Shown here piece by piece: positions 1 to 13,700 of a stretch of 64,000 bases of DNA; position 1 is the stretch's first letter, and each line of letters starts with the position of its first letter. Source of the stretch: Schistosoma mansoni (lineage: Eukaryota; Platyhelminthes; Trematoda; Strigeidida; Schistosomatidae). A model generated the notes under the pieces. It did not search any database. It was given only the letters and a program-made list of their open reading frames with translations, and had not been told where the DNA came from. Where the stretch lies: assembly GCF_000237925.1 (NCBI RefSeq), contig NW_017386077.1, positions 1 through 64,000 on the forward strand, written 5' to 3'. The translations under genes and the position numbers were made by a program.

Positions 1-89
1 ATTTGTAAATGGGGGAAAAACAATTAATAAGCTATAGATGCAAACAAACAGGTAATGTTCTCAATTAATTGTTTGTTTCACCATAAGAA

Positions 90-225
90 GATAATATTCA
101 ATGATTGTAAGCAAAGATGAATAGTGGCCAGCGATATGCACAGTATGCACATATGTCAATAAGAGACTGATCAGTTGCAGTCCTAAACATCAATGGGAAG
201 ACAATTCATTGGAACATTAAAAATG
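90..225 (-). repeat. Core-less Sm-alpha-like SINE remnant
   Basis: Read on the minus strand, this segment holds both outer parts of the SINE seen at 12150-12435: the block around 'ttaggactgcaactgatcag' and the block 'ggccactattcatctttgct'. The tRNA-like and hammerhead parts between them are missing. Internal deletion is an inference. Confidence 0.4.
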
Positions 226-1798
226 ACACATACATACAATCAAAATTACGCTCTTCAAATTTCACCTTTTATATTTTTATTTTGTTTAATTATCTTCATG
301 TTATACATGCTGTGACAGATATGATTCATATCATATATATTACAAATTGTATGTTTCCTTATAAATTCACTGATAAGAGACAATATCTAATGTGAATGTA
401 ATTTTCTCCTCTCACCTCTTACGTTTTTCTATACAATATGTTATATGAACACTCATCACTTCACATCACATATCTCTTAAACATACCTAGTTTAGACTTT
501 TTGTTAACGTTGATTGGATGACCTATTCAGTGTATAATGAAGTCGGAGAACCATGTACCTATTTATATTCGATAATTTTGATGTTTGATTATAATTCCTT
601 GAAAAAGCTTGGACCAGATTGCCAGGCGAAACGTTGGATTTAATTAAAATTCATTCGCTGAGATTTTACAAATATATTATTCCTATTTAATGTCTTACAT
701 CAACTCGGCGCTCAAATACTGTGAAACTATTCGCTCTAATTTAGACGAGAGTTCTTATATAGGTAATAAGATTGATCTTAACTCGGCTTTTGTTGTGTTG
801 TTTAAAAGTGTGAGAGGGCGTATAATGAGGTTTATTGAAGCCTTAGCCATACGAAAATTCAAAACCCCTTTGTGTATTCAAAAACAGTTTGTTCTCTCCT
901 TAAACCTACCCTGGTAATACATGCTTATTATCCAGAGTGATTAGGTGTCAAATTGTTTCCACATTATTTTATCATTATTATCCTTGTCTATTCTTACACC
1001 TATTTCCAGTCTAGTTGACCTTTTATTTTTATATATAAATGTTCTTAACAAGTATATGTGTGATCAGATTGTTCGAAATGTATTGCGCTAATATATCACA
1101 TAGTTCTGATAATCTTCGTCTTCTCATTATATTACGGTATCTTCTAATAAACCTTCAAAATTTATTATTAGTGGTAAAGAAAAATACAACCGTCGTTTTG
1201 ATGTTAGACACAAACGATAGAAATCATGTACCATATCAAATATACGGATTCAGTGTTTGATTTGTTTAATGAATTGAGTAAAAAGGTACCACAATAAGAA
1301 GTTCAGTCTTCACGTCAAGTAAACACATTGGTGATGTAACTAGCATCATTGTGAATATATCAAACCTGGTTACACAGAACCCAACTGCAGCATATTTTAA
1401 GAAATGAAATGAAATATTTTGTATGTGCATGTGTTCATCTGCTGATGTGAAATTAGAATGGGGTTTAAAGAAGTAATATCGATATTCTATAGACTTCTGA
1501 CACAAAGGGTCACAAGCGATGAACCAAATGACGATGAATAAACCTCACACTACAGACAGATCAAAACGAACTGAGTAACAAGTAAATCCCTATAAACAGT
1601 TGAAAACAAAATCATATGCGTCATTATTCCACTTTATGTTGCATTGAATTATGGCATCAAATTAGTGAAGTCAAAGTCATATACTTTATTTTTTTCATCA
1701 TCACCTCCATATTTAGTAAAACTAGTTTCCTCAATAATAAAGATAAAATATCGACGAAAAGTCACTCCACATTATTATTATTCACATAAGTAACCAAC
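226..1798. other. AT-rich sequence, no gene recognised
   Basis: Both strands were read for further STIM coiled-coil exons to the left of 1799 and none was recognised. Short open frames here are unrelated to known proteins and have low-complexity composition. This is most likely intron of the STIM gene. Confidence 0.5.
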
Positions 1799-1982
1799 CT
1801 TCTTTGAAGTTGCTTTAATGTTTGTTCAGCAACATTTAGCTTTTCTTGATTTTCACCAACGGAATTTTTCTCCGAAAAACTTGATGTATGGTAAAACCAA
1901 TGAGAAAAGCTCACAAACGAGACGCATAACAATCCTATTGATAATGTGACTAGAGGAACATTCCCTGACACAAGTACTGGCT
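1799..1982 (-). CDS. STIM: STIM exon: membrane helix and start of coiled coil 1
   Basis: The exon opens after a CAG acceptor, and its first two bases complete a Gln codon. It encodes a hydrophobic helix (VPLVTLSIGLLCVSFVSFSH), then an acidic linker and LNVAEQTLKQLQRR, which lines up with the human STIM1 CC1 start (LHRAEQSLHDLQER). The left border is uncertain. GT sites after the AG of 'caaagaag' (1799) and a few bases further on are both possible. Confidence 0.8.
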
Positions 1983-4900
1983 CTGTAAGTGAAATAATTG
2001 AAGTAATTATGTACTGAATTAGAAACTTAGCTAAAACAAATAAACAGCTAGCAGAAAACTTTAAGAATTCTATTGTCTACTAAAAATATGTTATTATTGT
2101 GAAAAAAATTGATTGTGAGGGAAGATCTAACACCGTATGCAATAAAAAAAGCCAAATTTTCTACCTCAATTTATGAAAAATATTTGTACGACCTCATCTT
2201 TCAATCGATGGTATTTACATTGTTTACGTGAACCGTGGTGATGGGATCGTCTATGGTAATGACTCAACCCAGCTGTATTGGCTGGAACACATATCTCTTT
2301 AGGCCCTACCATACAAGGTAGGTCGTTTGGAGAACGGTAGGACCAAAGGCAGCAACTCAAAGTCCAAGGGCGAAGTCGTACTGCTAATTGTAGGGGTATG
2401 ACAGCAGCAGGGTGTTTCCCTCGGACAACCAGCATCTGCAGGGATGCTGCCTTCTCACAAGGAAGGAAGGGTTTAGAAAAGGTCGACCCTAAAAATATCA
2501 AACCTCGCCTTACCCCACGGATTTCCGTCTCTGATGGTAAGGCCTTTAGAAGTGCACAGCTAACACATAGAAAACTCCCCACGAAGAAGACGTGTACGAC
2601 CGGCATCAATAAGTTGTGCCTTGGGTTCTGCGGTCACGCTCCTAAATCGCGACTACCACCACTAACTCTGCTTCTTTTTTAGGTTCACCAACAAGAAATA
2701 TCCTTCAACGGTGTGGGCGAACGGGAAGTCACAACAGCCCTTATATCTCTTCCAGAACCCGAGATTATCGTGTTGACGATCGAATCCCCCCTCACCTATA
2801 AATAATTCTTCCATCTACACGACTAACCCTTCACATTTATCTTTATACACATGCGCCATCAATTATTTGAATTAACCAACTTATATTCCTGATGTTCTGA
2901 AATCACGTTCTAAACTACATGCTGGAGCCTTTGATGGTCAAACCTAGTCAGATAGAACAACAGTCTTATTTAGCCAGGACTCTAGAGTCTCGTGCCATAG
3001 ACGTATGTTGAGTCTCCGAAATATGCATACAGGATCTAAGTACAGTCATTTATTTGACCTCATCCTGTCAATACACAAAACCAGCACGATTTCCGCCTCG
3101 AATATCTAGAGATCACACTGCTACCTCTAGCAGCATCGCTGGTGTAGGTATAGCACTAAATTATAAAGTAGAACAGGCTCCGTCAGACTTGATTCCAATA
3201 GACACTCAACCAGACCGAACAGTGAGAACTCAGAAAGATAGGAACACGAGCCATCGCCTTCTCGTAGTCTCTGCATACACTCTCACAGATTGCTACTCGG
3301 AGTTAGCGATGAATTTTATAGGAAGCTATCTAACCTCCTTCGAAAAGCTAAATGCACCGGTGCAGTAATAGTGGCAAGTGATTTTAATCCCAAAGTAGGT
3401 AAACTAAACCAAATCGGAAGGCATTTAGGAGGATCCTACGGTGTTGAGGCTCATAGAACAGATAATGGCCACAGTCTGCTGCAAATATGGTCAGATAACC
3501 GTCTATTCCTGGCTAACAACAACTTCAATCATGAGGAAAAACATAGTCTGACGTGGTGACCTACACAATCGACTGATCGATGGAATCAAATAGACCACAT
3601 TCCCATCAGCCATCGTCGGATAAGCGCCACGGAAGACTGCCGTTCACTCTGGACTCGGATAATGTTCTAGTTCGAGCACGTATTTGTCTAAGTCTTACTG
3701 GACGTAAAACAGTGACAGCAAGAAATCTCCTCCTGAGATTTTCAAGGATGGTGATCCAGTTTGAGCAGTGGGATCAACTGAGATCTTAGCTTTTATTTAT
3801 TTATTTAAACACATAAATATTGGTACAAAAGGGCACCAGATATACATGCGCCACACAAAACAATGAGAATGGGAAGAGAAAAGGGGTAAGATGCATATAT
3901 AAAAAACATAAGAGTAATGGTGGGGAAAACTGAAATGTACAACCAGAAGAACTCTTTCAGTCAAAGAAGGTATGACCACTCTTTATGAAGAAAGTAAAAG
4001 AAGGTTACAGCAGGATCACCACTGGCTTCTATTCTGTGCCATATCTGATAACGTCTCTAGCCACTGTGTTGCACCATCTCTCGGACCGCAACCACAGAGT
4101 CAGGAAGGACCGACAGAAGCTAGCCCTTTGCAGCTTCCTTTCATACCACGACACCATGTCATACACTGACCACCTCTCCGCTTTTCCAACCAGTCCCAGC
4201 GTCGGCAAATAATACACGACGAAGAGCTCTCTGGGACGACATTCGTCGAACATGTCCAAGCCACTGAAGTCGATGTTTCGGGATGGTGACACCAATAGGA
4301 TTATCGTCTCTGCGCCCGAACACACAATGCTGAACCTCTGCATTACTAACATGGTGTTGCCACTGGATGTCAGCAATCCTTCAGAGACAACGATGATAAG
4401 ACACAAAGTCGTCTAACATCCTCAACTCGGAGAGACCAGGTTTCAAAAGCATAGTACAATACTGCTCTCACCGATGCGTTGTAAATCTGACCTTTTACAG
4501 CCAGACTAACATCACGAAGGCACCAAAGATGGCCTAGATTGGCATAAACCGCTCTGGCTTTCACTATACGTGAATCGATCTCATCACTCACGCCACCATC
4601 AGCACTTATGCAGATACCTAGATACACGAACTTCTCAACTACTTCAATCTACTCACCACCCAGGGTGAGTACAGTATTAGAATCTTTCCAGTCTTGTAGA
4701 GTACTTTACACCTCGAAGGTGCAAAGCACATACCATACCTACGGACTGATTAAGTGCGGATTGTATGGCTTGGGCATTACCGCACAGTAAGACAATATTA
4801 ACCGCATACTCAAGGTCGAGAAGTCTTTCTCCGGGCAACAGATCTACACCGCCATTACTTACATCCATCACAGCTTTTTCCAGAATGTCATCGATGGCGA

Positions 4901-7900
4901 GGTTGAAGAGGAATAGTGAGATTGGGCAACACTGCCTAACCCTATTGCTTGAATGGAACAATGGAGAAAGGTGGTTGTATGTCTTCACTCTGCCTCTGGT
5001 GTTTGTATACAGGGCCTTTAAGATGTTAATAAACTTCTCAGGCACATCCCTCTTCAATAGACAATTACAGGGAACAGTTCTGTCCAACGAATCGAGGGCG
5101 GCCGGAAGTTAGTGCTAGCCAGATACAGCTTGTAGTCAGTGCACAGTTGCAGTAGACGGTCCCCGTTATCTGTCCTGCCACTAACAAGTCCCTATCGGCC
5201 ACCCAGACAACTCTCTTCTGTGCCTAGACGCCCGACCTGTGCATTCAAGTCTCCGGCTAGTACTACAATATCTGTCGAGCGCACTTTCTGGAGAACAGTT
5301 AACTGGCGATAGAAGTCACCTTGATTGCGTTCGGGCTGTAATCTGTCAGCGCATAGGGGTAGATGACGAAAAGATATCGTTTCTCACGCCGATTTCTCAC
5401 TTTGATGAAAATTTCTAATCTAACAGCACATAACCGACTGCTAATGGGGATACAATCGATTAGTGCTACCTCAGCTCTAGCGTTTATTGCAACACCAGCA
5501 AGACCAGACGAAGATGCCACAGCGTCTCCGGATAAACGCACGTGAAACAAGCTTTTCGAAGAGACAGATGGACAGCGAATTTGTAGTATTTCACTAGAGT
5601 CTTGAATACATGTCTCGGATAGACAACAAACATCGATATTAAGACTTTCCAAAGACATAACCAGCCCTATATGTTGCCCGATCTGCATTAGTGTGCGAAC
5701 ATTGAAGGAAGCCAGTTTGAACGGCGTACATGGTTTCAGAAAAACTGGTTCAGTATTCGTATTCAGTGTAAGCATTCACTTTCGACCAGACAGTGATTGG
5801 AGATCGTTTAGATAGAAGAGTTTCCACCATGTGCGAGCTGCTGCATAAGTTGAAAAGTAAGGATACACAAAGGGAGTGAATAAGCGGCGTGGTAAATAAT
5901 AATAATGTAAATTGTCTGACTTTTGGTAGGAGCGAGAATAGAATTGTCAGTAGAAAGCGTTATTTCATTTATTTGTGCGAGAACTGTGATACTCTCTGGG
6001 TGTCGAGAACGAAGCAGGTGGTTTTCTCAGGGGACCACACCCCGAGCCTTTGACCTAAAGGTCTAACCCACAAGGCAGCGGGGCATCGTGAGGAGATGCA
6101 GTCTAATGGTAGCCGGTGCCATTCGTTCCGTCAGGATACTGGAGTCCATGTGCACCATTGGTTTGGAATCAAGGTTTTCCAACTCCCTTAGGTGGACCCT
6201 CCGTGTCCACCAACCTAGTTAAAGCGACGGACATTCGCTTTTCGTCCTCTCAATTTCATAAACAACATCCCCGCTCCGAGAAGGCAGTGAGTAAGACTTC
6301 CCTAGCAGAGGCTATATACGCGTGGCCATGTGGGAGCATTTCGAGAGGGAGAGCGGGCTCTCCCCACTCTCGACCGTACCAGGGCATTTGGGGGCATAGA
6401 TCTTAGCTAAAATCTGTGGACTGGGTGTAATCCTATCCGACTGGTCTTGATCTCTGATCATTCCAGTTTACAGGAAAGAACACAAACCTTCCAGTGACAA
6501 TTAAAGAGAAATCAGTTGAACTAATATAGGGTCTGAAATGTTAGCCTCAATAATACCTCGACATTTATTGAGATGCCGTGACCAGGAGAGCTAAGTCGTG
6601 TTGGATTTGTAGGTGCCCACCGAAGGTAATGGAATATGGTTGCTCGATATTGTGGATTGACAGGAGTTAGACTTGTACACCATTGAATCTTGGCTCACTG
6701 GTCTAGAGGTCAAACATTGGTGAGCGAGAGTTACAAGTTCATGGTTGTGTACTGCTGAGGAACTAAACACTAGGACAAAACAGCCTTCCTGCGTTTCCAG
6801 GTTTTCAACGGTTGTCTAGCTCAGATCGATTCGTAATCACATTAATTTGTTTCAGTTTTCAGATAAAAAAGTATCCCTAGTAGTAAATGAACAAAGGATG
6901 ATAAAGCGGAGTTTTCCACAATTACGCAATCTCTTTCTATGTGATATACGATTTTTTTGAATGCGATTTTAAAAAAACGGAGATTCATTGATCCATATTT
7001 AGAAAACATAACAGAAAATCTAATTACTACTTGTAGCAAAAGACTTATGACACTTTATATATCCTGCTTGTTATAAGCACAGCACAGACACGATCAATCA
7101 CTAGCATTACATACGATTATTTTGCTACACAAATGTGAACACACCAAGAACGATGATCAAATTAAGTTTCTTTCACAAGCTACTCACAAACGAATTAGCG
7201 AAAAATATTGATTGATTTGAAAGGAAATACAATGTTACATAATTAACATTGATAACTGTGATTAGGTAATGTGAAGAATATTTACTAATTAGGCTATTAC
7301 ATTTATAAAGCATTAAAAGAGAACGAAATATAAATTGTGCAGAACAAGGAGATTGTCAATATATAGATCAAAAGAGAATGACAACTTATAAGTACATATT
7401 AATAGCAGGAATTAAAACTTCCCAAATAGTGACAACCTGACAAATTTTTCTCGCAATCCAATTACTTGATTAAAGTCAATAAACAAAAAGTGATTTAATT
7501 ATCCCAATAGGTTTAAATCCATTCTTTTACCAACTACTTTAGACAAATTTTGTATTTCCATGTGGAAAAAAAACTTTTTGAACCCTGGTAACCTCGGAGA
7601 GCAGTTCGTTTGAGGTAACAGAAATCCAGTAGTTGGGAAGATCACTTTTAAATAAGTACTGATTCCCTGGATAATTCTCACAAAGATTATATTATCTCTA
7701 AAGCTGAGGTCGGAAGAGACGCGATTATTTCAGCTTTACCGTGAGCAACACTGGTATAGTTAAAAAAGTTCTTTCTTAAGTATCCTTGTAACTTTTCCCC
7801 TATAGTTCGTTGAATCCTGAGATCAAGAAAGTGAGAAATCTCACTATGTTCATATTTCACCATAAATTTGTACAAAATAGCCTGGATCAGTCAGTCAGCC

Positions 7901-10739
7901 ACAACATAGGACCAGGCACATATATACATCGGTCCAAGTTGCCATACCTCATTAGCACAACAAGATGAACACCGAATTCATAGTAGTTAATTTAATGGTG
8001 GTATTATATGAAAGGATAATTGTATATGAGGATATAGTACAGGAAGAAAGATAGATATGAAGCAATTTTAATCCCACGGTTTAAGGGAAGACAAAGAGTG
8101 TATACACCTACGCCATCGTGACTGATTCTGAGACATGTCACACAGAGTCTCCAATCATTGGTTACGATAGTCACGCGGACCCCGACCAAGTGGTCTGCAT
8201 CTGGCTCAGACTAGAGGTTAGTGACTTCAAGCACTGATGCCAACTAACGAAAAACCCCGAAAACCAATGGATAAATCTTACACTTGAAAACTGGAAAGAA
8301 TCAGATTTTCAAAATTGAGATGTCATAGTTTAAGACCAATCGAATAAACTCAATAGTATCAATGAAGTGTTGTAAGTTGATGTACTTTTTACTTACACGA
8401 AAATTAAGAGAAATCACTGAGAACGTTGAAGATTGCTTATTCGGTTAATTAATCTAGGTTTATGAACTTGAAAACTAAACGTGCTCTCTGTTTATTATAT
8501 TTGATAGTTTCAATGAATGTATAACAAATGATCACAATAGATTATGATTAAACACAGGTAATCCCTTGAAATTTACTGGTGGTTAATGCTTCAATCCGAT
8601 AAACTAGTAAAATATACTTGGTTGAATTAAATATGTACAACCCAGTAGCTGGTTAGTGTTTAAGGATGCGGATCTACCTCCATTTTCTCAGATAGATGAT
8701 CGATAAACAATGAAAAATAAAGTAATTAACAAATTCAACTACCATAATTTTTTTGTAAATTTAGCTATGGACTTGTACATTATTCCAATTTGCCACACAC
8801 TAATATGGCGCAATGAAATTGTTAAGATCAACAGCAAAGAAGTAGAAATGATAGTAACATGAACGATAGTAAGGAAGACTAAGCATAGAGAATGTGGTTT
8901 GAAAAAAACATCTTGGAAACAAAAGGCGCCTACGAATATCCTCTAATCTTACCGGCCATGTTTCACTGCCATAAAGTAGGACGGAACGAGGGTTCTCAAA
9001 AGGAAGTTGGATTAATGTTGGTCTTAACGACCTGGGAGCGTGATCGCAGAGCCCGAGGGACAACTGCTTGAGGCCAGTCACACACAGCCTTTTTGTGGGG
9101 GATTTTTGACGTGTTAGCTCCGTTCTTTAAAGGGCCTTACCACCAAAGACGGAAATCCATGAGGTAAGGTGAGGCTTGACATTTTTAGAGTCGACCTTTT
9201 CTAACCCCTTCCTTCCTTGTGAGAAGGCAGCATCCCTGCAGATGCTGGTTGTCCGAGGGAAACACCCTGCTGCTGTCATACCCCTACAATTAGCAGTACG
9301 ACTTCGCCCTCAGACCTTGAGTTGCTGCTTTTAGTCTTACTATTCCCCAATCGACCTGCCTGGCATGATAGAAACTACAGGAACTTATGTTCCAGCCAAT
9401 ATAGCCCAGTTGGGTCATCACGATAGGCAAGCCTGACCACCACGTCAAGGTAGCAACTACGGTCGAGACAGAACCATGTACTTCATACAGTTGAAACCAT
9501 ATTGATGCACTAAGAAAAATAAGGAAATTTTAGTGCAGTGACACAGATACGCGTTAATAATCATGAGTAAAAAAAACACTAGATTATTCACCAAGTACTT
9601 GAGTACGAGCGACACTCCGGATATGAGGACTAATAATACTACTCGATGGCCAAAACTGAAGTAGGTGAAGCCGGGCTAAAATCTTGGAGTTAATGACCAA
9701 AAGTTAAATTTCTTAACCGATAAGCCACCGTTACATGATAAGCAGAACTATCTGATGTTGCGCGAAAAAGCGACTAATGTTAACAAGCACGTTACCCTAA
9801 TGTTTTATTACTACAGATTTCAGAAAGACGAAATCACTAGACTTTGAGATTAAGCCTGAAAAGTGGTGTACAACCCATGGGAACATAGGATCGCTAATAT
9901 TGAAGTTAAATGGTAGATCAGAAATGTGAGACTAAATCAATTTACCTAGTGATTTAGCCCTGATGACTAGGATAAATAACTCAAGTTACTCAAAGTAATG
10001 AACATCACGGAAACCATTACCAAGAGGTAGTGAAGTGGACGCCACTCACAGGGATGCTTATAAGTAGCATGTGTTGGAACGCAGCGTCGAAGTTGTAACA
10101 ATTTTCGGACAGAGTGAAGAATTCCAGTGCATCGAAATCATGGTGTTGGAAGAACACTTGGAGGTTAGTCGAGAAGACAGTTTAAATTGCGGAATGCCGA
10201 GAGATGCAAATAGATGATTGAACGCTACATAAATATACCTTCTAAATGCCTTGGTACGCCCGAGGGTGGGGAAAGTCCACTCTCCCTCTCGAAATGCTCT
10301 CACATGGCCACGTGCATACAACCACTGCCAGGGAAGTCTTACTCACTGCCTTCTCGTGGTATTACTGTTGTTTACGAAATTGAGAGGACGAAAAGCGAAT
10401 GTCCGGCGCTTTAACTAGGTTGGTGGACACGGAGGGTCCACTTAAGGGAGTTGGAAAACCCTGATTTCAAACAAATCGTTTAAATGGGCTTTAGTATCCT
10501 GATGGAACAAAAGGCATATGAACCTATTGTTGGTTTCCGGCTACCATTAGACTGCATCTCCCAACGTTGCTCCACTACCTTGTGGATCAGACCTTTAGGT
10601 CGAAGGCTCCGGGTGTGGCCCCCTGAGAAAACCACCTGCTTCGGTTTGGGCAACCGGGCAGTATCACAGCCCACATACAAATCAAGTGACTTTTGTGGCG
10701 CATATGTATTTTGTGCCCCTTTGTACCAATATTTGTGTT

Positions 10740-10787
<48 letters not shown>

Positions 10788-13700
10788 GTGAATACTTTGT
10801 AAATTCTTTTAATAGACATACATCCCTACTGTTTCTTATCGTGTTTCACAATAGCATCCAGATGCTTCACTTTTTATAGTTCGGTGTTTGAGATGTGACT
10901 GTCCCACGTAGGATTTACTGTACTAATATCTTTACTCTTCTATACAACTCTATAACTCAACAGGTTACTGAAATGTATTGTGACTCAAAATACTAGATAT
11001 ATGACCTCAAGTTTACAAACATTTTGAAGTGGAAATAATATTTAAGCCATAAATAAATTGGGAGGAATGATTTAGTCATAATTTATCGATATGACGCTGA
11101 TCGACTAATAACAAGTCAAATATACCACATCGTCGAAGTAATGACCTACTATGAGTGTACTAATATGTAAGATGTCACATTCTTCAATAATCCAGACAAC
11201 GCTACGTAACTAGTAGTACTCATTTGAACAAGAGTTGAAGTGAGAGTGATGGCTTACTAGTTGAAGTGTTCGACTTACGTCACTAAGTCCCTCGTACCAA
11301 TATGTATGTGTTTAAATAAATAAATAAAGAAGTCCCTCGTTCAAACTCCGCTCCACCTATTTCAGTTTGATCGACCGGGCAGTATCATTAGCCCTCACAC
11401 TTAAAGAGTGGATTATACCCAAGAATCTGGTGGATGATTTATTTGTTTATATCGTAATGATGGGCCCAGCTTCAAAGGAGTCATATCTTTCCAGTATTCT
11501 GCGAAAGTATCATAAAGGATATCTCGCTATCAATACCAAAAGTCAGATGAAAAATCATAAAACCAATCTAAGTTAATGATAAAATTCACTAACGTCTTGG
11601 AGGCCCAAACAGAATGATATCCAAAGCACGAAGCATCAATTTCTTCTTGTGTATCGGATTCTGAATCCCCAGGACATCGACTAAGTAGCTCATATTTTGC
11701 ATAGCCAAGCTGTAAAAATGATAAAGAAAAATATTCTGATATACATTCTATTATTATTATTATTTAATCACATACATATTGGTACAAAAGGGCACCAGAT
11801 ACATATGCGCCACACATTCTATTAGCTTGAAAACTAATCAAGTCCGATTTGATTCTACATAAACTACCACACATAATTATTGTAGGGAAAAAACGGCAAA
11901 AACTTGCTTCACATAAAGTAAGCAATTGTCACTTGTTCTAAGTAAAATTAAATTATGGTTGGTTGTGAACAAAAGTCAACAGAATGAATTTTCTGAGTTA
12001 GACCCATTATCAAGCAACTTACAGCTGAACTGTAATGTTTTATTAAAAGTCAGCAAAAGCAAAACTCGGAATTGAGATAAAAACTACTTGAGATAGTAAA
12101 AACATATACGTTGATACGATTATTTGAGATAATCAACAATTAATAGATGACAATAAAATCAAGATTAGTAAGCAGAGATGGATAGTGGCTAGCAGTGGAA
12201 TCCAGGACGCGCATTTCGTCCTATTTGGGACTCGTCAGCTGGATGTACCTGCATCTCAGAGTTGATGTTCACTCTGGGACTCGAACCCAGTACCCTCGCT
12301 TCAAGAGCCATCGCGTTATCCACTCGGCCACTGATTCCTGATAGCCACTTGCTTGTGCGATGGGGTGAAGTTTAAATGCATTCAGTATTGTTTGTTTGAA
12401 TCTTCCCATCGATTTGTTAGGACTGCAACTGGTCAGTCTATAACGATTGTTTTTCAACCTCTTCGAAATGTGGTATTTTGGTTATCAAAAAGGATTAAAG
12501 GTGGTGTCACTGTACACCAAAGCTACAATGATTGGTCATGTGAGTACATGTTTAATGAAAATAACACATTTCCTAAATATTTTCTACACCGAATGGCAAA
12601 TATATTAGACTTTGAGTTACTTGAAGGTCATGAAAGATATTTCCCTAAAACAAACAATTTGGGTATTAGATTATCGGTTTTTTCATGTACAATATTTGCA
12701 TTGAAGGCACTAATACGCCCTACGAACTTGAGCACAAAACACCTAGTTCGTAAAAAAATGGTAATCCGAAATGAATAAACATGGAGGTTGTAGGTATCAT
12801 GACCAAGTTTTGATTTGATAATTTTGAATAAATTGAGCATTGGGTAGATTGTTATAAATAAATAATATATTCGTAATATCCCAATGAGTAGAAAAATTAG
12901 ATTAAGAGGGCATTGTGCATACGACTGTAAAGACATACTAATCACATGATTCCTGCATATAAATAATGAAATATAAGTCCTGATGAAATTTTATCCAAAT
13001 CATACTTTGTAAAAAAAATTAATACTGAAACTTTACCGTGGTAATGAACGACCATCTAAATTATGTTGACGAAATAAATCAGCATACTGAGGGAGATCTA
13101 CCAGATTAACTAACCATTGAGTCGTATCTCTCACAGTCCAGTTAAATGCTAAATGTAGAAACAGAAATAAAGAATATCGGATATATATTAAGAATGACTG
13201 CAATAATTGTTATTATTTACTAAAGACGAAAAGAGGAATACGGATGTCTAACCGCTATGCTGACCATTTTTCTTTAAAGAAAAATGGGGAGCCCCCAAAT
13301 TGTTATACCCCGATAAGGATAATGAATGGTAACTTTGGGATCTATTTATGAACCGATACTGTGCATAAATTTTTTTCGGACAATCGCTAAATAACAAAAC
13401 CATTCATATTCAAGTCCCCCTCATTATAAGCTTTATTTTGAACTACAAACTAATGTTATACGATTTACCATTCCTGAATTATACCTCGTCTATTATTTAC
13501 TATCTTCCCTATTCACAGCCACATTTGACTAAGTCTTGTACACATGTTATTTTCTATTTTATGGTAGGATGTGTTCAGTTGGATTGTGTTATGTCTTGTG
13601 GCCGAGTGGATGACTAGTTGATGGGTGAGGTGATGAGACCGCCAATTAGAGAGCAGCAACTTATCGATTGGAACAGTGACACGAAACTTGTACGAGCAGT

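Noticed and set aside
2166-2682. Overlapping open frames on both strands in the RTE leader
   Set aside because: The leader is repeated at 9.0-9.4 and 42.9-43.3 kb without a conserved protein, so they are probably non-coding.
12277-12330. A functional tRNA gene (boxes A and B, minus strand)
   Set aside because: The tRNA-like part lacks a foldable acceptor stem and is fused to a hammerhead and SINE body; it is a SINE promoter.
12353-12778. 141-codon open frame next to the SINE
   Set aside because: It starts inside SINE leader sequence, has no recognisable domain and lies antisense in a STIM intron.
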